Part shown: positions 1 to 8,848 of the stretch, in pieces | How the letters are laid out: every line of letters begins with the position of its first letter | Numbering within the stretch: the first letter of the stretch is position 1 | Source of the DNA: Paraburkholderia tropica | Lineage (GTDB): Bacteria > Pseudomonadota > Gammaproteobacteria > Burkholderiales > Burkholderiaceae | Assembly: GCF_914484835.1 (NCBI RefSeq) | Contig: NZ_CAJZAR010000046.1 | Span: 52,458 to 116,457, forward strand | Direction of reading: 5' to 3' | Length of the DNA: 64,000 nucleotides | The notes under the pieces: generated by a model | Seen by the model: the letters and a program-made list of their open reading frames with translations, nothing else | Databases searched by the model: none | Told to the model about the DNA's origin: nothing | Program-made: the position numbers and the translations under genes

Positions 1-1184
1 CCGTCGCGGCCAACGCCGTGCAGATCGCGCGCGGCGAATATCTCGCGCGCGCCGGCGATTGCATCGCCTGCCACACGGTGCCGTCGCAGAAGATGTTCGG
101 CGGCGGCCGTCCGATGGAAACGCCGTTCGGCACGCTCTACACGCCGAATATCTCGTCGGACAAGGAGTTCGGCATCGGCGCCTGGACCGCCGACGAGTTC
201 TACCGCATGCTGCACGACGGCAAGTCGCGCGACGGCACGCTGCTCTATCCGGCCATGCCCTTCGCCTCATACACCAAGGTCACGCGCGCCGACTCCGACG
301 CGATCTACGCCTACCTGCTCTCCACGCAGCCCGTGCATCAGCCCAATCGCGCGCACTCGCTGCGTTTCCCGTATAACCAGCGCTCGCTGCTGCTCGGCTG
401 GCGCGCGCTGTTCTTCCGCGAGGGCGAGTTCAAGCCCGATCCGAAGCAGTCGGCCGAATGGAATCGCGGCGCGTATCTCGTCGAAGGTCTCGGCCACTGC
501 ACGATGTGCCACACGGCCATCAACGCGCTCGGCGGCAACTCCGCTTCGAAGGCTTTCGAGGGCGGCCTGATTCCGTTGCAGAACTGGTATGCGCCCTCGC
601 TCACCTCGAACAAGGAAGCGGGTCTCGGCGACTGGAGCATCGAGGACATCGTCGACCTGCTGCACGCGGGCGTGTCGAATCGCGGCGCCGTCTACGGGCC
701 GATGGCCGAAGTCGTCTACGACAGCTTCCAGTACCTCACCGAAGACGACGTGCGCGCCGTCGCCGTCTATCTGAAGTCGCTGCCCGGCCACTCGGGCGAA
801 GTCGACAAATCGCCGAAAAGCAATTACGTGACCGAGGAAGCGAACCGGCTCGCGCCGCTCGGCAAGAAGATCTACGAGGCGCAGTGCGCCGTGTGTCACG
901 CGACCGAAGGCCAGGGCAAGCTGCCGCATTTCCCGCCGCTCGCGAACAATCAGTCGATCCAGATGAACTCGGCGGTGAACCCGATCCGCATGGTGCTCAA
1001 CGGCGGCTATGCGCCGGGCACGCGCAAGAATCCGATGCCGTACGGCATGCCGCCCTTCGCGCAGTCGCTCTCCGACGAGGAAGTGGCGGCGGTGGTGACC
1101 TATATCCGCACGGCGTGGGGCAATCACGGCACGCCGGTTTCCGAACATGAAGTGAACGCGCTGCGTTCGGCGCCGCTTTTCTGA
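1..1184 (+). CDS. Tri-haem cytochrome c, electron-transfer subunit (5' end cut by window)
   Basis: The reading frame is open from the first bases, so the N-terminus lies outside the window. Three CxxCH haem c sites are visible: CIACH at 60-74, CTMCH at 498-512 and CAVCH at 885-899. Three-haem proteins of this size are the cytochrome subunits of periplasmic or membrane-bound alcohol, gluconate or aldehyde dehydrogenases, passing electrons from the dehydrogenase to the respiratory chain. The catalytic subunit is not in view and probably lies upstream. It ends 7 bp before a small membrane-protein gene and oxidase genes, so its electrons may go to the terminal oxidase encoded next. The dehydrogenase substrate cannot be told from this gene. 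Confidence 0.9.
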   Translation, partial: VAANAVQIARGEYLARAGDCIACHTVPSQKMFGGGRPMETPFGTLYTPNISSDKEFGIGAWTADEFYRMLHDGKSRDGTLLYPAMPFASYTKVTRADSDAIYAYLLSTQPVHQPNRAHSLRFPYNQRSLLLGWRALFFREGEFKPDPKQSAEWNRGAYLVEGLGHCTMCHTAINALGGNSASKAFEGGLIPLQNWYAPSLTSNKEAGLGDWSIEDIVDLLHAGVSNRGAVYGPMAEVVYDSFQYLTEDDVRAVAVYLKSLPGHSGEVDKSPKSNYVTEEANRLAPLGKKIYEAQCAVCHATEGQGKLPHFPPLANNQSIQMNSAVNPIRMVLNGGYAPGTRKNPMPYGMPPFAQSLSDEEVAAVVTYIRTAWGNHGTPVSEHEVNALRSAPLF

Positions 1185-1191
1185 GGCCGCG

Positions 1192-1374
1192 ATGATCGAA
1201 ACTTCCGTTCCCGAACAGCCGGGCGAGCGTCCGCAGCACGAACAGGTCGACGAGATCGTGCGGCGCGGTCCGGGCGGCGCGCTCGCGCTCGCGGGCATCG
1301 CCACGGCCATCGTGTTCGCGATCTGGTTCGCGTTCTACTTCCTCGTGTTCCTGCCTCGCGGCGTCATTCAATAG
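1192..1374 (+). CDS. Small single-helix membrane protein of the oxidase cluster
   Basis: A 60-residue protein with an acidic, soluble N-terminal half (about 1-28) and one hydrophobic helix (about 29-54, rich in Ala, Ile, Phe) followed by a short polar tail. It lies 7 bp after the tri-haem cytochrome gene and 15 bp before oxidase subunit II, so it is almost surely cotranscribed. Small one-helix subunits are known in several haem-copper oxidases, for example subunit IIa of the Thermus ba3 enzyme. I infer a structural or assembly role in this oxidase; no sequence motif proves it. Confidence 0.7.
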   Translation: MIETSVPEQPGERPQHEQVDEIVRRGPGGALALAGIATAIVFAIWFAFYFLVFLPRGVIQ

Positions 1375-1389
1375 GCGGGCCGCTCATCC

Positions 1390-1965
1390 ATGTCCACGAA
1401 TCCGACCGATTCCCACGCCAGTGCCGACGTCGCCGCGCGCGTGGAGCGCCGCTGGGCCACGCTCATGGTGGCGCTCGTTCTGCTGCTGGTGGCGATGGTG
1501 GTGTTCACCGGCCTGCACTGGGCGATGATGCCGCCCTCGCGCGTGGAAACCATCGACCCCGAAACGCTGCACGTCTCCGGCGAGTTCGTCGAAACCAATC
1601 TCGGCAGCGCGGTCGAATCGGACGGCTCGGTGACCGTGCGCGTGCTCGCGCAGCAGTATTCGTTCACGCCGCAATGCATCGTCGTGCCCGCGGGCGCGCC
1701 GATCACCTTCCGCGCCACCAGCGCCGACGTCGTGCACGGCTTTCTCGTCACCGACACCAATCTGAATTCGATGGTCGAGCCCGGCTACGTCTCCACCTTC
1801 CGCACCACCTTCGAGAAGCCCGGCGACCATCTGATGCCGTGCCACGAATACTGCGGCACGGGCCACCAGGGCATGTGGGCGCACGTGAAGGTGATCGATC
1901 GCGACGCGTTCATGCAACTGGCCAACCAGGCGGGAAATTCGCGGAGACTCAGCTGTGTTAAATAA
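1390..1965 (+). CDS. Cytochrome c oxidase subunit II (CuA protein)
   Basis: A 191-residue protein with one N-terminal membrane helix (about 24-43) and a periplasmic cupredoxin domain. The CuA site is complete: His116, Cys151, Glu153, Cys155, His159 and Met162 in the pattern CHExCGxxHxxM. CuA accepts electrons from cytochrome c and passes them to subunit I. The single helix and short length resemble subunit II of ba3-type (B-family) oxidases rather than the two-helix aa3 type. The stop codon lies inside the subunit I gene (11-bp overlap), indicating translational coupling. Confidence 0.92.
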   Translation: MSTNPTDSHASADVAARVERRWATLMVALVLLLVAMVVFTGLHWAMMPPSRVETIDPETLHVSGEFVETNLGSAVESDGSVTVRVLAQQYSFTPQCIVVPAGAPITFRATSADVVHGFLVTDTNLNSMVEPGYVSTFRTTFEKPGDHLMPCHEYCGTGHQGMWAHVKVIDRDAFMQLANQAGNSRRLSCVK

Positions 1966-3580
1966 CAAGCGCCTCGTCCTCGCCCACTTCTGGCTCGCCT
2001 TCGTGCTGTTCGGCGTCGCGCTCGTGCTGGGCGCGTGGCAGATGCTCGTGCGCAGCCCGCTGCATCCGTGGCTCAAGGACCCCGAGCTGTATTACCGCTC
2101 CGTCACCGAGCACGGCACCGTGATGGGCTACGCGTTCCCCACGCTCATCGCGATGGGCTTCGGCTACGCCGTCACCGAACTCGCCCTGAAAAAGCCGCTC
2201 GTGGGCGTGCGCTGGGCGTGGCTCGGCTTCATCCTGCTCACGCTCGGCTCGGTCACGGCGAGCGTGCCCGTCGCGCTCGGCCGCGCCTCGGTGCTCTACA
2301 CCTTCTATCCGCCGATGATCGGCAGCGTGTTCTATTACCTCGGCGTGGTGCTCGTGGTGGTGGGCTCGTGGGTCTGGGTCGCGCTGATGGGCGTGAACCT
2401 CGCGGCGTGGAAACGCGAGAACCGCGGCAAGCCGGTGCCGCTCGCGATGTTCGCGACCGTGGCGGGCGCGTATCTGTGGGGCTGGACCGCCGTGGGCGCG
2501 GCCATCGAGGTGCTGTTCCAGATCCTGCCCGTGGCGCTCGGCCTGCGCAGCACGATCGACGCGGGCCTCGCGCGCGTGTTCTTCTCGTGGACGCTGCACG
2601 CGATCGTCTACTTCTGGCTGATGCCCGCCTATATCGCCTATTACACGATCATTCCGCGCGCGATCGGCGGACGTCTCTACAGCGACTCGATGGCGCGCAT
2701 CTCGTTCATCCTGTTCCTCGTGGTGGCGATGCCGATCGGCCTGCACCACCTCTTCACCGACCCGCAGGTGGGCTCGGGCTTCAAGTTCCTGCAGTCGGTG
2801 TTCACGGCGCTCGTCGCGGTGCCCACGCTGCTGACCGTGTTCACGATCTGCGCGTCGGTCGAAATCGCGGGGCGGCTGCGCGGCGGCACGGGCGTGTTCG
2901 GCTGGATCGCGAAGCTGCCGTGGCACAACCCGCAGATGCTGGCGGTGGCGTTCTCGTTCGTGATGCTCGGCTTCGGTGGCGCGGGCGGCCTCATCAACAT
3001 GAGCTACCAGCTCGACCAGCCGATCCACAACACGCAATGGGTCACGGGCCACTTTCACCTGATCTACGGCGGCGCGATCGTCATCATGTACTTCGCCATC
3101 GCCTACGATCTGTGGCCGCAGCTCACGGGCCGCGCGCTGACCAACTGGCGGCTCATGCGCTGGCAGTTGTGGCTCTGGTTCATCGGCATGATCGTGACGA
3201 CGTTCCCGTGGCACATGGTGGGCATTCTCGGCATGCCGCGCCGCATGGCCTATTTCGATTACAGCGATCCCGCGCTCGCGGGCCAGGCGCTGCTCGTGGC
3301 GATTTCGGCGATCGGCGGTTTCATCCTCGTGCTTTCCGCGGTGCTGTTCTTCATCGTGCTGTGGCAAGGTCATCGCAGCGAAGCGGCCGCGCCTGAGGAA
3401 TACCGCTTCAGCACGCCAGTGCACGACTCGCCGCGCCTGCCGGTCGCGCTCAATAGCTTCGCGCTGTGGATCGTGCTGATGATCGCGCTCACGGTCGCCA
3501 ACTACGGTTATCCGATCGCGCAGTTGCTCGCCACGCCCGACACCGCCGTGCCCGCGATTCCGATTGGAGCGCCGCGATGA
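1955..3580 (+). CDS. Haem-copper oxidase subunit I (ba3 / b(o/a)3-like)
   Basis: A 541-residue polytopic membrane protein that carries the low-spin haem and the haem-CuB centre reducing oxygen to water. Likely ligands are visible: a His at 53 in the second helix, His215 with Tyr219 (the HxxxY pair of the CuB site), His264-His265, and His366 and His368 in a GHFH motif. The start is GTG at 1955, overlapping the subunit II gene. The sequence pattern and the lack of a subunit III gene fit the B-family oxidases, which usually have high oxygen affinity. A four-base ATGA overlap joins it to the next cytochrome gene. Confidence 0.92.
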   Translation: MLNNKRLVLAHFWLAFVLFGVALVLGAWQMLVRSPLHPWLKDPELYYRSVTEHGTVMGYAFPTLIAMGFGYAVTELALKKPLVGVRWAWLGFILLTLGSVTASVPVALGRASVLYTFYPPMIGSVFYYLGVVLVVVGSWVWVALMGVNLAAWKRENRGKPVPLAMFATVAGAYLWGWTAVGAAIEVLFQILPVALGLRSTIDAGLARVFFSWTLHAIVYFWLMPAYIAYYTIIPRAIGGRLYSDSMARISFILFLVVAMPIGLHHLFTDPQVGSGFKFLQSVFTALVAVPTLLTVFTICASVEIAGRLRGGTGVFGWIAKLPWHNPQMLAVAFSFVMLGFGGAGGLINMSYQLDQPIHNTQWVTGHFHLIYGGAIVIMYFAIAYDLWPQLTGRALTNWRLMRWQLWLWFIGMIVTTFPWHMVGILGMPRRMAYFDYSDPALAGQALLVAISAIGGFILVLSAVLFFIVLWQGHRSEAAAPEEYRFSTPVHDSPRLPVALNSFALWIVLMIALTVANYGYPIAQLLATPDTAVPAIPIGAPR

Positions 3581-4365
3581 GCGACGAACGCCTGTTCTCG
3601 TTACGCAATCCCTGGTTCCGCGTGAGCGTGGGCGCGACGATCGTCGCGTTCTTCGTCTCCGCGCTGATCGGCTTCGTGTGGCTGCCTTCGGCGCAAAGCG
3701 ATCCGAATTTCCAGGGCCTCTGGAACGCCATCTGCAGCGCGGCGGGCGTGCCGCGCCAGTGGCATCAGAGCGAAACCTCGCTGACGCCGGGCTACAAGGT
3801 GAGCACGGTCGAACTCACGCCGCACATGCTCGACGACGCGAGCAGCCTGTCGATCGGACGCGGCGCGACGCTCTCGCTGCGCTGCACGATGTGCCACGGT
3901 CCGCGCGGCATGAGCGAGGCCAATTCGCCGAATCTCGCGGGCCAGTACGCGAGCGTGATCTACAAGGAACTGCTCGATTTCCAGAGCGGCGCGCGCCAGA
4001 GCGCGGTGATGTCGCCGATGGCGAAAAATCTGTCCGATCAGGATTTGCGCGATCTGGCCGCGTATTACGCGTCGCTGCCGCCGTTCGTGCACCTCACGGG
4101 CGACCCGCCCGAGATCGTCTCGAAGGGTGCGCCGATGCGCAATATTCCGGCTTGTGCGTCGTGTCACGGCGGCGTCGATCACAAGGTCGGCAGTCCGTGG
4201 CTCGACGGTCTGCCCGCCGTCTACACGAAGGCGCAACTCGCGGCCTTCGCGAACGGCACGCGTCACAACGACATTTCCGAGCAGATGCGCAACATCGCGC
4301 GCAACATGACGCCCGAGGAAATCGACGCGGCCGCCGCCTGGTACGCGGGCGCGACGCAGCATTGA
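3577..4365 (+). CDS. Membrane-anchored di-haem cytochrome c
   Basis: The start is placed at ATG 3577, which overlaps the subunit I stop as ATGA; the open frame extends further upstream but only as an antisense-like extension. The 262-residue product has an N-terminal membrane anchor (about 16-36) and two class I cytochrome c domains with haem sites CTMCH (103-107) and CASCH (193-197). Cytochromes of this build, encoded next to oxidase subunits I and II, donate electrons to CuA. Together with the tri-haem protein it would give a complete chain from a dehydrogenase to oxygen within one operon. Confidence 0.9.
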   Translation: MSDERLFSLRNPWFRVSVGATIVAFFVSALIGFVWLPSAQSDPNFQGLWNAICSAAGVPRQWHQSETSLTPGYKVSTVELTPHMLDDASSLSIGRGATLSLRCTMCHGPRGMSEANSPNLAGQYASVIYKELLDFQSGARQSAVMSPMAKNLSDQDLRDLAAYYASLPPFVHLTGDPPEIVSKGAPMRNIPACASCHGGVDHKVGSPWLDGLPAVYTKAQLAAFANGTRHNDISEQMRNIARNMTPEEIDAAAAWYAGATQH

Positions 4366-4509
4366 GCGCCCGGGGTCGCGTGGTGCCGATCTGTCCCGCA
4401 CTGCGTGGCGCTCGTCGCCGAACCGAAGCATCGAACTGAAACCCCGAACGACCGGCGCGGCACGCGGCTTGCGTGACTCGCCGTCCCACCCTTCACGCGG
4501 AGAAGCATC

Positions 4510-4941
4510 ATGCAAAAGACGGCAAGCGCCAGATGGCACGGCGGCATCAAGGACGGCCAGGGCTCGATCTCGACCCAGACGGGCGTGCTGCGCGACGCAC
4601 CCTACGGATTCGCCTCGCGTTTCGAAGGCGGCCCCGGCACCAATCCCGAGGAACTGATCGGCGCCGCGCACGCGGGCTGCTTCACGATGGCGTTCTCGCT
4701 GTTTCTCACCGAAGCCGGTTTCAAGGCCGACAGCATCGAAACGAAATCGACCGTCACGCTCGAGAAAGTGGGCGACGGCTTTTCGATCACGGCCTGCCAG
4801 CTCGACATGACCGCGAAGATTCCCGGCATCGATCAGGCGAAGTTCGACCAGCTCGCGAACGGCGCGAAGGAAAACTGCCCGGTGTCGAAGCTGTTCGCCA
4901 ACAACGCCAAAATCACGCTGAAGGCGACGCTCGCGGCCTGA
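4510..4941 (+). CDS. osmC: OsmC-family organic hydroperoxide reductase
   Basis: A 143-residue protein with both OsmC/Ohr catalytic cysteines: Cys57 in the AGCF motif and Cys123 in the ENCPVS motif. The family reduces organic hydroperoxides with two cysteines in a cytosolic homodimer, and OsmC members are induced by osmotic and general stress. The length and the 66-residue Cys spacing are close to E. coli OsmC. It has a GGAG-like ribosome site shortly before ATG 4510 and appears to be monocistronic, with 144 bp free upstream and 82 bp downstream. Confidence 0.93.
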   Translation: MQKTASARWHGGIKDGQGSISTQTGVLRDAPYGFASRFEGGPGTNPEELIGAAHAGCFTMAFSLFLTEAGFKADSIETKSTVTLEKVGDGFSITACQLDMTAKIPGIDQAKFDQLANGAKENCPVSKLFANNAKITLKATLAA

Positions 4942-5023
4942 CGCTCGGGCGCTTTTTGATTGACCGGTTCGGTGCCGCGCCCCGGCATCGATCCGCTGAC
5001 TCCCGTTTCGTAGAGACCTCATC

Positions 5024-5362
5024 ATGGCCATTCCGCATGCCGCGCCCGGCGAGATCTTCGACGCCCGTCCGCTCGGCGGTGCGCTCAAGGGCGCGAAGTC
5101 GACCACGCTGATCCGCGCGAAGCAGCTCGAAGTGATCCGCCTCGTGCTGCCCGCGGGCAAGCATGTACCCGAGCATCGCGCGCCCGGCGAAATCACCGTG
5201 CAGTGCCTCGAAGGCGTGCTGCGCTTTTTCGTCAACGGCGATCCGCGCACGATGCACGCGGGCGACATGCTGCTGCTCGACGCGGGCGTGCCGCACGCGC
5301 TCGAATCGCTCGACGACGCCTCGGTGCTCGTGACGATCCATCTCGCGCACGACGGCCAGTAA
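5024..5362 (+). CDS. Small cupin-domain protein
   Basis: A 112-residue single-domain cupin. The first cupin motif is seen around residues 45-65 (two His, then Glu in a PGE context) and the second near residues 80-95 (HAGDMLLLDAGVPHAL). Small cupins bind a metal and often a small ligand; many act as sensors or simple oxygenases, and the substrate cannot be told here. It follows osmC by 82 bp on the same strand, so a shared stress role is possible but not shown. Confidence 0.8.
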   Translation: MAIPHAAPGEIFDARPLGGALKGAKSTTLIRAKQLEVIRLVLPAGKHVPEHRAPGEITVQCLEGVLRFFVNGDPRTMHAGDMLLLDAGVPHALESLDDASVLVTIHLAHDGQ

Positions 5363-5556
5363 GCCCGCGCGCCGCGACAGCGTTGCGGATTTAGAAACGC
5401 CCGATTCATTCGTTGCACTGAACGTTACGATAGACATCCTCCCGCGCGTCCGCTCCACCTATCGCGCATCATTGCGGGCCGACGGCTTCCCTCGCGCGCC
5501 CCGCTGCGGCACCATGCTCTAATGCGGCCCTGAGAGGCGCGCCCCGGAGAGTCTGC

Positions 5557-7143
5557 ATGACAGTCCCGTCGTTGCTTCGACGCGCGTTCGCCGCCGCGCG
5601 CGCCGGGTATGTGGCCACGTTTCGCTGGCTCGGCCAGCATCCGTTCGCGATCGGCACGTCCGGCACGCTGGTCGGCATCGCGATCGTCGCGCTGGCCTTC
5701 GTCGGTTTTTCGCAGCAGCGCGAGCAAGCCCTGCAAAACTCGCGGCAAACCTCGGCGATGCTCGCCTCGCTGATCACGACGCACCTCGAAACCAATCTCG
5801 GCCTGTACGACCTGATGCTCAGCGACGCGATCGATGCGATCCGCGACCCGCGCACCGCGTCGCTGCCCGCCGACCTGCGCCGCAAGGTGCTGTTCGGCCG
5901 ACTCGCGGGCGTGCTCTATATCGACGGCGCGCTCTATGTCGATGCACACGGGCATATCGTCGATGCGCAGGACGGCCGCGATTATCCGAACGTCAATCTC
6001 TCGGACCGCGACTATTTCCGCGTGCAGGAGCGCAGCCGCTCGCTGGGCATGTATCTCTCCGATCCGTTCCGCTCGCGCGTGAACGAAGGCCAGTATTCGA
6101 TCGGCCTCTCGCGCCGCATCAACGACTACGAGGGCGGTTTCGGCGGCGTGGTGGTGCTCACGCTGCGGCTCGCGTATTTCCAGCATCTGTTCGACCGGCT
6201 CGAAGTGGGCAAGCGCGGCAACGTCTTCATCATGCTCGACGACGGCACGCTGCTCGCGCGCAAGCCCTATTCCGATTACGACGTGGGCACCAATCTCGCC
6301 TCGCAGCGGCAGATCGCGCCGATGCTCAAGTCGACGTTCGGCTCGTTTATTTCGCGCGACGACGAGGACGGCACCGAGCGCATCTACACGTATCAGCGCG
6401 TGCCGCACGCGTCGCTGATCGTGGTGGTCGCGCCCGCGCTCGACGACGCGCTCGAACGCTGGCGCGCGCGCATCGCGATCTACGAGCCGACTTCGATTGC
6501 GTTCGGCGTCTTCGTCGCGCTGTCGTCGTGGCTGCTGGCGTTCGGTTTGCGCGCGCGCCTGCGCGCTGAATCCGAGCTAGAACGGCTCTCGGTCACCGAC
6601 GCGCTCACCGGCCTGTCGAATCGCCGCGCGCTCGATCTGCGGCTCGTGGAAGAGTGGCAGCGCGCGCGCCGCGCGGGCCAGGCGCTCTCGATTCTCTTTA
6701 TCGACATCGATCGCTTCAAGCTGTTCAACGACTTCTACGGCCACGCGGCCGGTGATGAAGTGCTCGCCGCCGTTGCGCACGCGATCGGCGCCACGGTGCA
6801 GCGCGCCACGGACATGGTGGCCCGCTACGGCGGCGAGGAATTCGCCGTGGTGCTGTCCAGCACGTCCGCCGACGGCGCGTGGAAGATCGCTCAGCAGATC
6901 CGCGAGAACGTGGCCGCGCTCGGCATCGCGCACGGCCACAGCGAGCACGGTTCGGTGACCGTGAGCGTGGGCTGCGCGACCTGCACGCCACGCGAGGCAA
7001 CCGGCGCGCATGCGCTGCTGCGCGCCGCCGACGAGGCGCTCTACGCCGCCAAGGAAGCGGGTCGCAATCAGGTCAAGGCGACAGTGTTCGAAGGCGCGCC
7101 GCCCGATCCGCGCGACTCGCTGATCGGCAACGGCGCGACCTGA
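5557..7143 (+). CDS. Membrane sensor diguanylate cyclase (GGDEF)
   Basis: A 528-residue protein. A first membrane helix (about 27-50) is followed by a periplasmic sensor region of Cache-like type (about 55-300), a second helix (about 310-332) and a cytoplasmic GGDEF domain (about 345-510). The active-site motif is GGEEF in the context RYGGEEF, and an RxxD inhibitory site (RATD) lies five residues before it, so product inhibition by cyclic di-GMP is expected. The enzyme makes cyclic di-GMP from two GTP in response to an unknown external signal. No EAL or HD-GYP domain is attached. Confidence 0.93.
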   Translation: MTVPSLLRRAFAAARAGYVATFRWLGQHPFAIGTSGTLVGIAIVALAFVGFSQQREQALQNSRQTSAMLASLITTHLETNLGLYDLMLSDAIDAIRDPRTASLPADLRRKVLFGRLAGVLYIDGALYVDAHGHIVDAQDGRDYPNVNLSDRDYFRVQERSRSLGMYLSDPFRSRVNEGQYSIGLSRRINDYEGGFGGVVVLTLRLAYFQHLFDRLEVGKRGNVFIMLDDGTLLARKPYSDYDVGTNLASQRQIAPMLKSTFGSFISRDDEDGTERIYTYQRVPHASLIVVVAPALDDALERWRARIAIYEPTSIAFGVFVALSSWLLAFGLRARLRAESELERLSVTDALTGLSNRRALDLRLVEEWQRARRAGQALSILFIDIDRFKLFNDFYGHAAGDEVLAAVAHAIGATVQRATDMVARYGGEEFAVVLSSTSADGAWKIAQQIRENVAALGIAHGHSEHGSVTVSVGCATCTPREATGAHALLRAADEALYAAKEAGRNQVKATVFEGAPPDPRDSLIGNGAT

Positions 7144-7174
7144 TTGCATCCGGCATCGACAAAACGTCGGCGAT

Positions 7175-7198
7175 AAAAAAGCGCGCCCGAAGGCGCGC
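7175..7198 (-). terminator. Rho-independent terminator, minus strand
   Basis: Read on the minus strand, a 7-bp GC stem (7181-7187 paired with 7192-7198, loop 7188-7191) is followed at once by six T. It stands 40 bp after the stop of the cytochrome c peroxidase gene and would end that transcript before the convergent cyclase gene. Confidence 0.8.
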
Positions 7199-7237
7199 CT
7201 TGAATACGTTGCGCGTTATCGCGCGACGTCGCGTGGA

Positions 7238-8671
7238 TCAGTGCGAAGGCGCCGGATCGTCGTTGAGCGTTTTGAGGAACGCGATGATGTCGTGAATATC
7301 GTCCGCGGTCATGGCCGGTTTGTCGCCGAACTTGCGGTCGAACGGCGCATCGGCAACGTCGACATTCTTCTGCAGATCCGCCGGCAGATCGTCGTATTTA
7401 TCGATCTTGCCGTCGGCGCCGTGCGGATAGAACTTGCCGGGGTCGGTATTGCGCTCGTTGTAGAACGCCATCACGCGGTCGAGGTCGTGATAGATGCCGT
7501 TGTGGAAGAACACCGTGCGCGTGGCCGCGTTGCGCAGCGTGGGCGTGAGGAACATGCCGCAATATTGCTGCTGGGCCTTCATGTCGGAACGGAACGGCCC
7601 GCACACGCCGAGATCGTAGAACTTCGGGTCCTGATTCTGCGCGAGATTGCGGTTGCGCGGCACGCCGAGCGCTTCGTACTGGTAGTCGGTGAACATCGGC
7701 GGCAGGCCGTCCTTGCCGGGCTTCGAAAGGTGGCAGCCCGCGCAGTTCGCCTTGTCCGGGTCGTTGAACAGACGCAGCCCGTGCAGCTCGGCCTGCGAGA
7801 GACGCGCGTGCCCTTCGAGCCAGCGGTCGTACTTGCTGTTATACGGATGGAACGACGGATCTTCCACCTGATAGCGCGAGATCGCGAACATCGCTTCCGA
7901 GACCGCCATCTTCGGGTTATCGAAGATTCGGGATCCGAACAATTCGTTGAAGTGCTTCGCGTAAGGCGCTTGCTGCAATTTCTGCGCAACGCTGTCCACA
8001 TCCTTGTTCGCCATTTCCACCGGATTGAGCAGCGGGCCATAGGCCTGCTGCTGCAGCGTGTCGGCGCGGCCGTCCCAGAACAGACCGCCCTGCGGCACCA
8101 TTTCCACCGAGGTCGACGGACCGCCCGCGGTCTTCTGCGACTTCACCACATTCGCCGAGGCGGACGCCTGCTGCTGCACCGTGGGCGCATCGTCGTTCTC
8201 GCCGGCATCGGGACCGATGCTGAAATTCGGCTGGCGATACAGATACATCAGCGAAGGCGGCGGGCGGTAGCCCTGCTGCGTCATCGCGAGACCGCCCTTT
8301 TGCACGTCGAGCGCGTTGGGCGGGCCGTACGCGTGATCGGGGCTATGGCACGAGGCGCAGGACTGCTGACCCGAGCCCGAGAGCGAGGGATCGAAGAACA
8401 GTTGCTTGCCGAGTTGCGCCATCGCCGAGAGCGGCGCGACCGGCGGACGCTGCAACACGACAGGATGCGGATTCGCGCCGGTGAGATTCTCGACGACTTC
8501 GCCGACCGCCTCGGGCACGTGCGCGGGAAACGCCACCGCATAGGCGCAGAAGCCCAGGCCGGCGACCAGCACGGCGGCGGCGGCGCGCAGCACGAGGCGC
8601 ACGGGACGCGCAGGCGCACGGGATTTGGGCGAAGGAGAAGACGGAGTGGGCGATGCGGAAAGCTCGGACAT
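7238..8671 (-). CDS. Di-haem cytochrome c peroxidase / MauG-family protein
   Basis: A 477-residue exported protein. A signal anchor is seen at about 26-48 after a Pro/Ser-rich cytoplasmic tail. Two haem c sites are present: CASCH near residue 105 and CAGCH near residue 312, the arrangement of bacterial cytochrome c peroxidases and MauG. The family reduces hydrogen peroxide in the periplasm using cytochrome c electrons, or oxidises protein side chains. It is longer than classical CcpA (about 330 residues), with an insertion after the first haem. It lies 177 bp downstream of an AcpA-like phosphoesterase on the same strand. The start ATG at 8671 has no strong ribosome site. Confidence 0.88.
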   Translation of the reverse strand: MSELSASPTPSSPSPKSRAPARPVRLVLRAAAAVLVAGLGFCAYAVAFPAHVPEAVGEVVENLTGANPHPVVLQRPPVAPLSAMAQLGKQLFFDPSLSGSGQQSCASCHSPDHAYGPPNALDVQKGGLAMTQQGYRPPPSLMYLYRQPNFSIGPDAGENDDAPTVQQQASASANVVKSQKTAGGPSTSVEMVPQGGLFWDGRADTLQQQAYGPLLNPVEMANKDVDSVAQKLQQAPYAKHFNELFGSRIFDNPKMAVSEAMFAISRYQVEDPSFHPYNSKYDRWLEGHARLSQAELHGLRLFNDPDKANCAGCHLSKPGKDGLPPMFTDYQYEALGVPRNRNLAQNQDPKFYDLGVCGPFRSDMKAQQQYCGMFLTPTLRNAATRTVFFHNGIYHDLDRVMAFYNERNTDPGKFYPHGADGKIDKYDDLPADLQKNVDVADAPFDRKFGDKPAMTADDIHDIIAFLKTLNDDPAPSH

Positions 8672-8848
8672 GATGCGTTTTTTCGTGTTGGCGCTGAAAA
8701 GCCGAATTGCCGTGAGCGCTACGGGAGCGCATGCACGGCAAGCGGGTCAGCGATAGTCATCTCGTCATCGATCGTCATCGAAAGCCGTCGATGGCGGGCA
8801 AACACGGCGCGAGGCCTGCACAACGCCGGCCTCGCGCCACCGCTCGAT

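Noticed and set aside
1958..3424. A 488-residue minus-strand frame opposite oxidase subunit I
   Set aside because: The product is His/Arg/Glu-rich with no domain, and the other strand encodes a conserved membrane protein.
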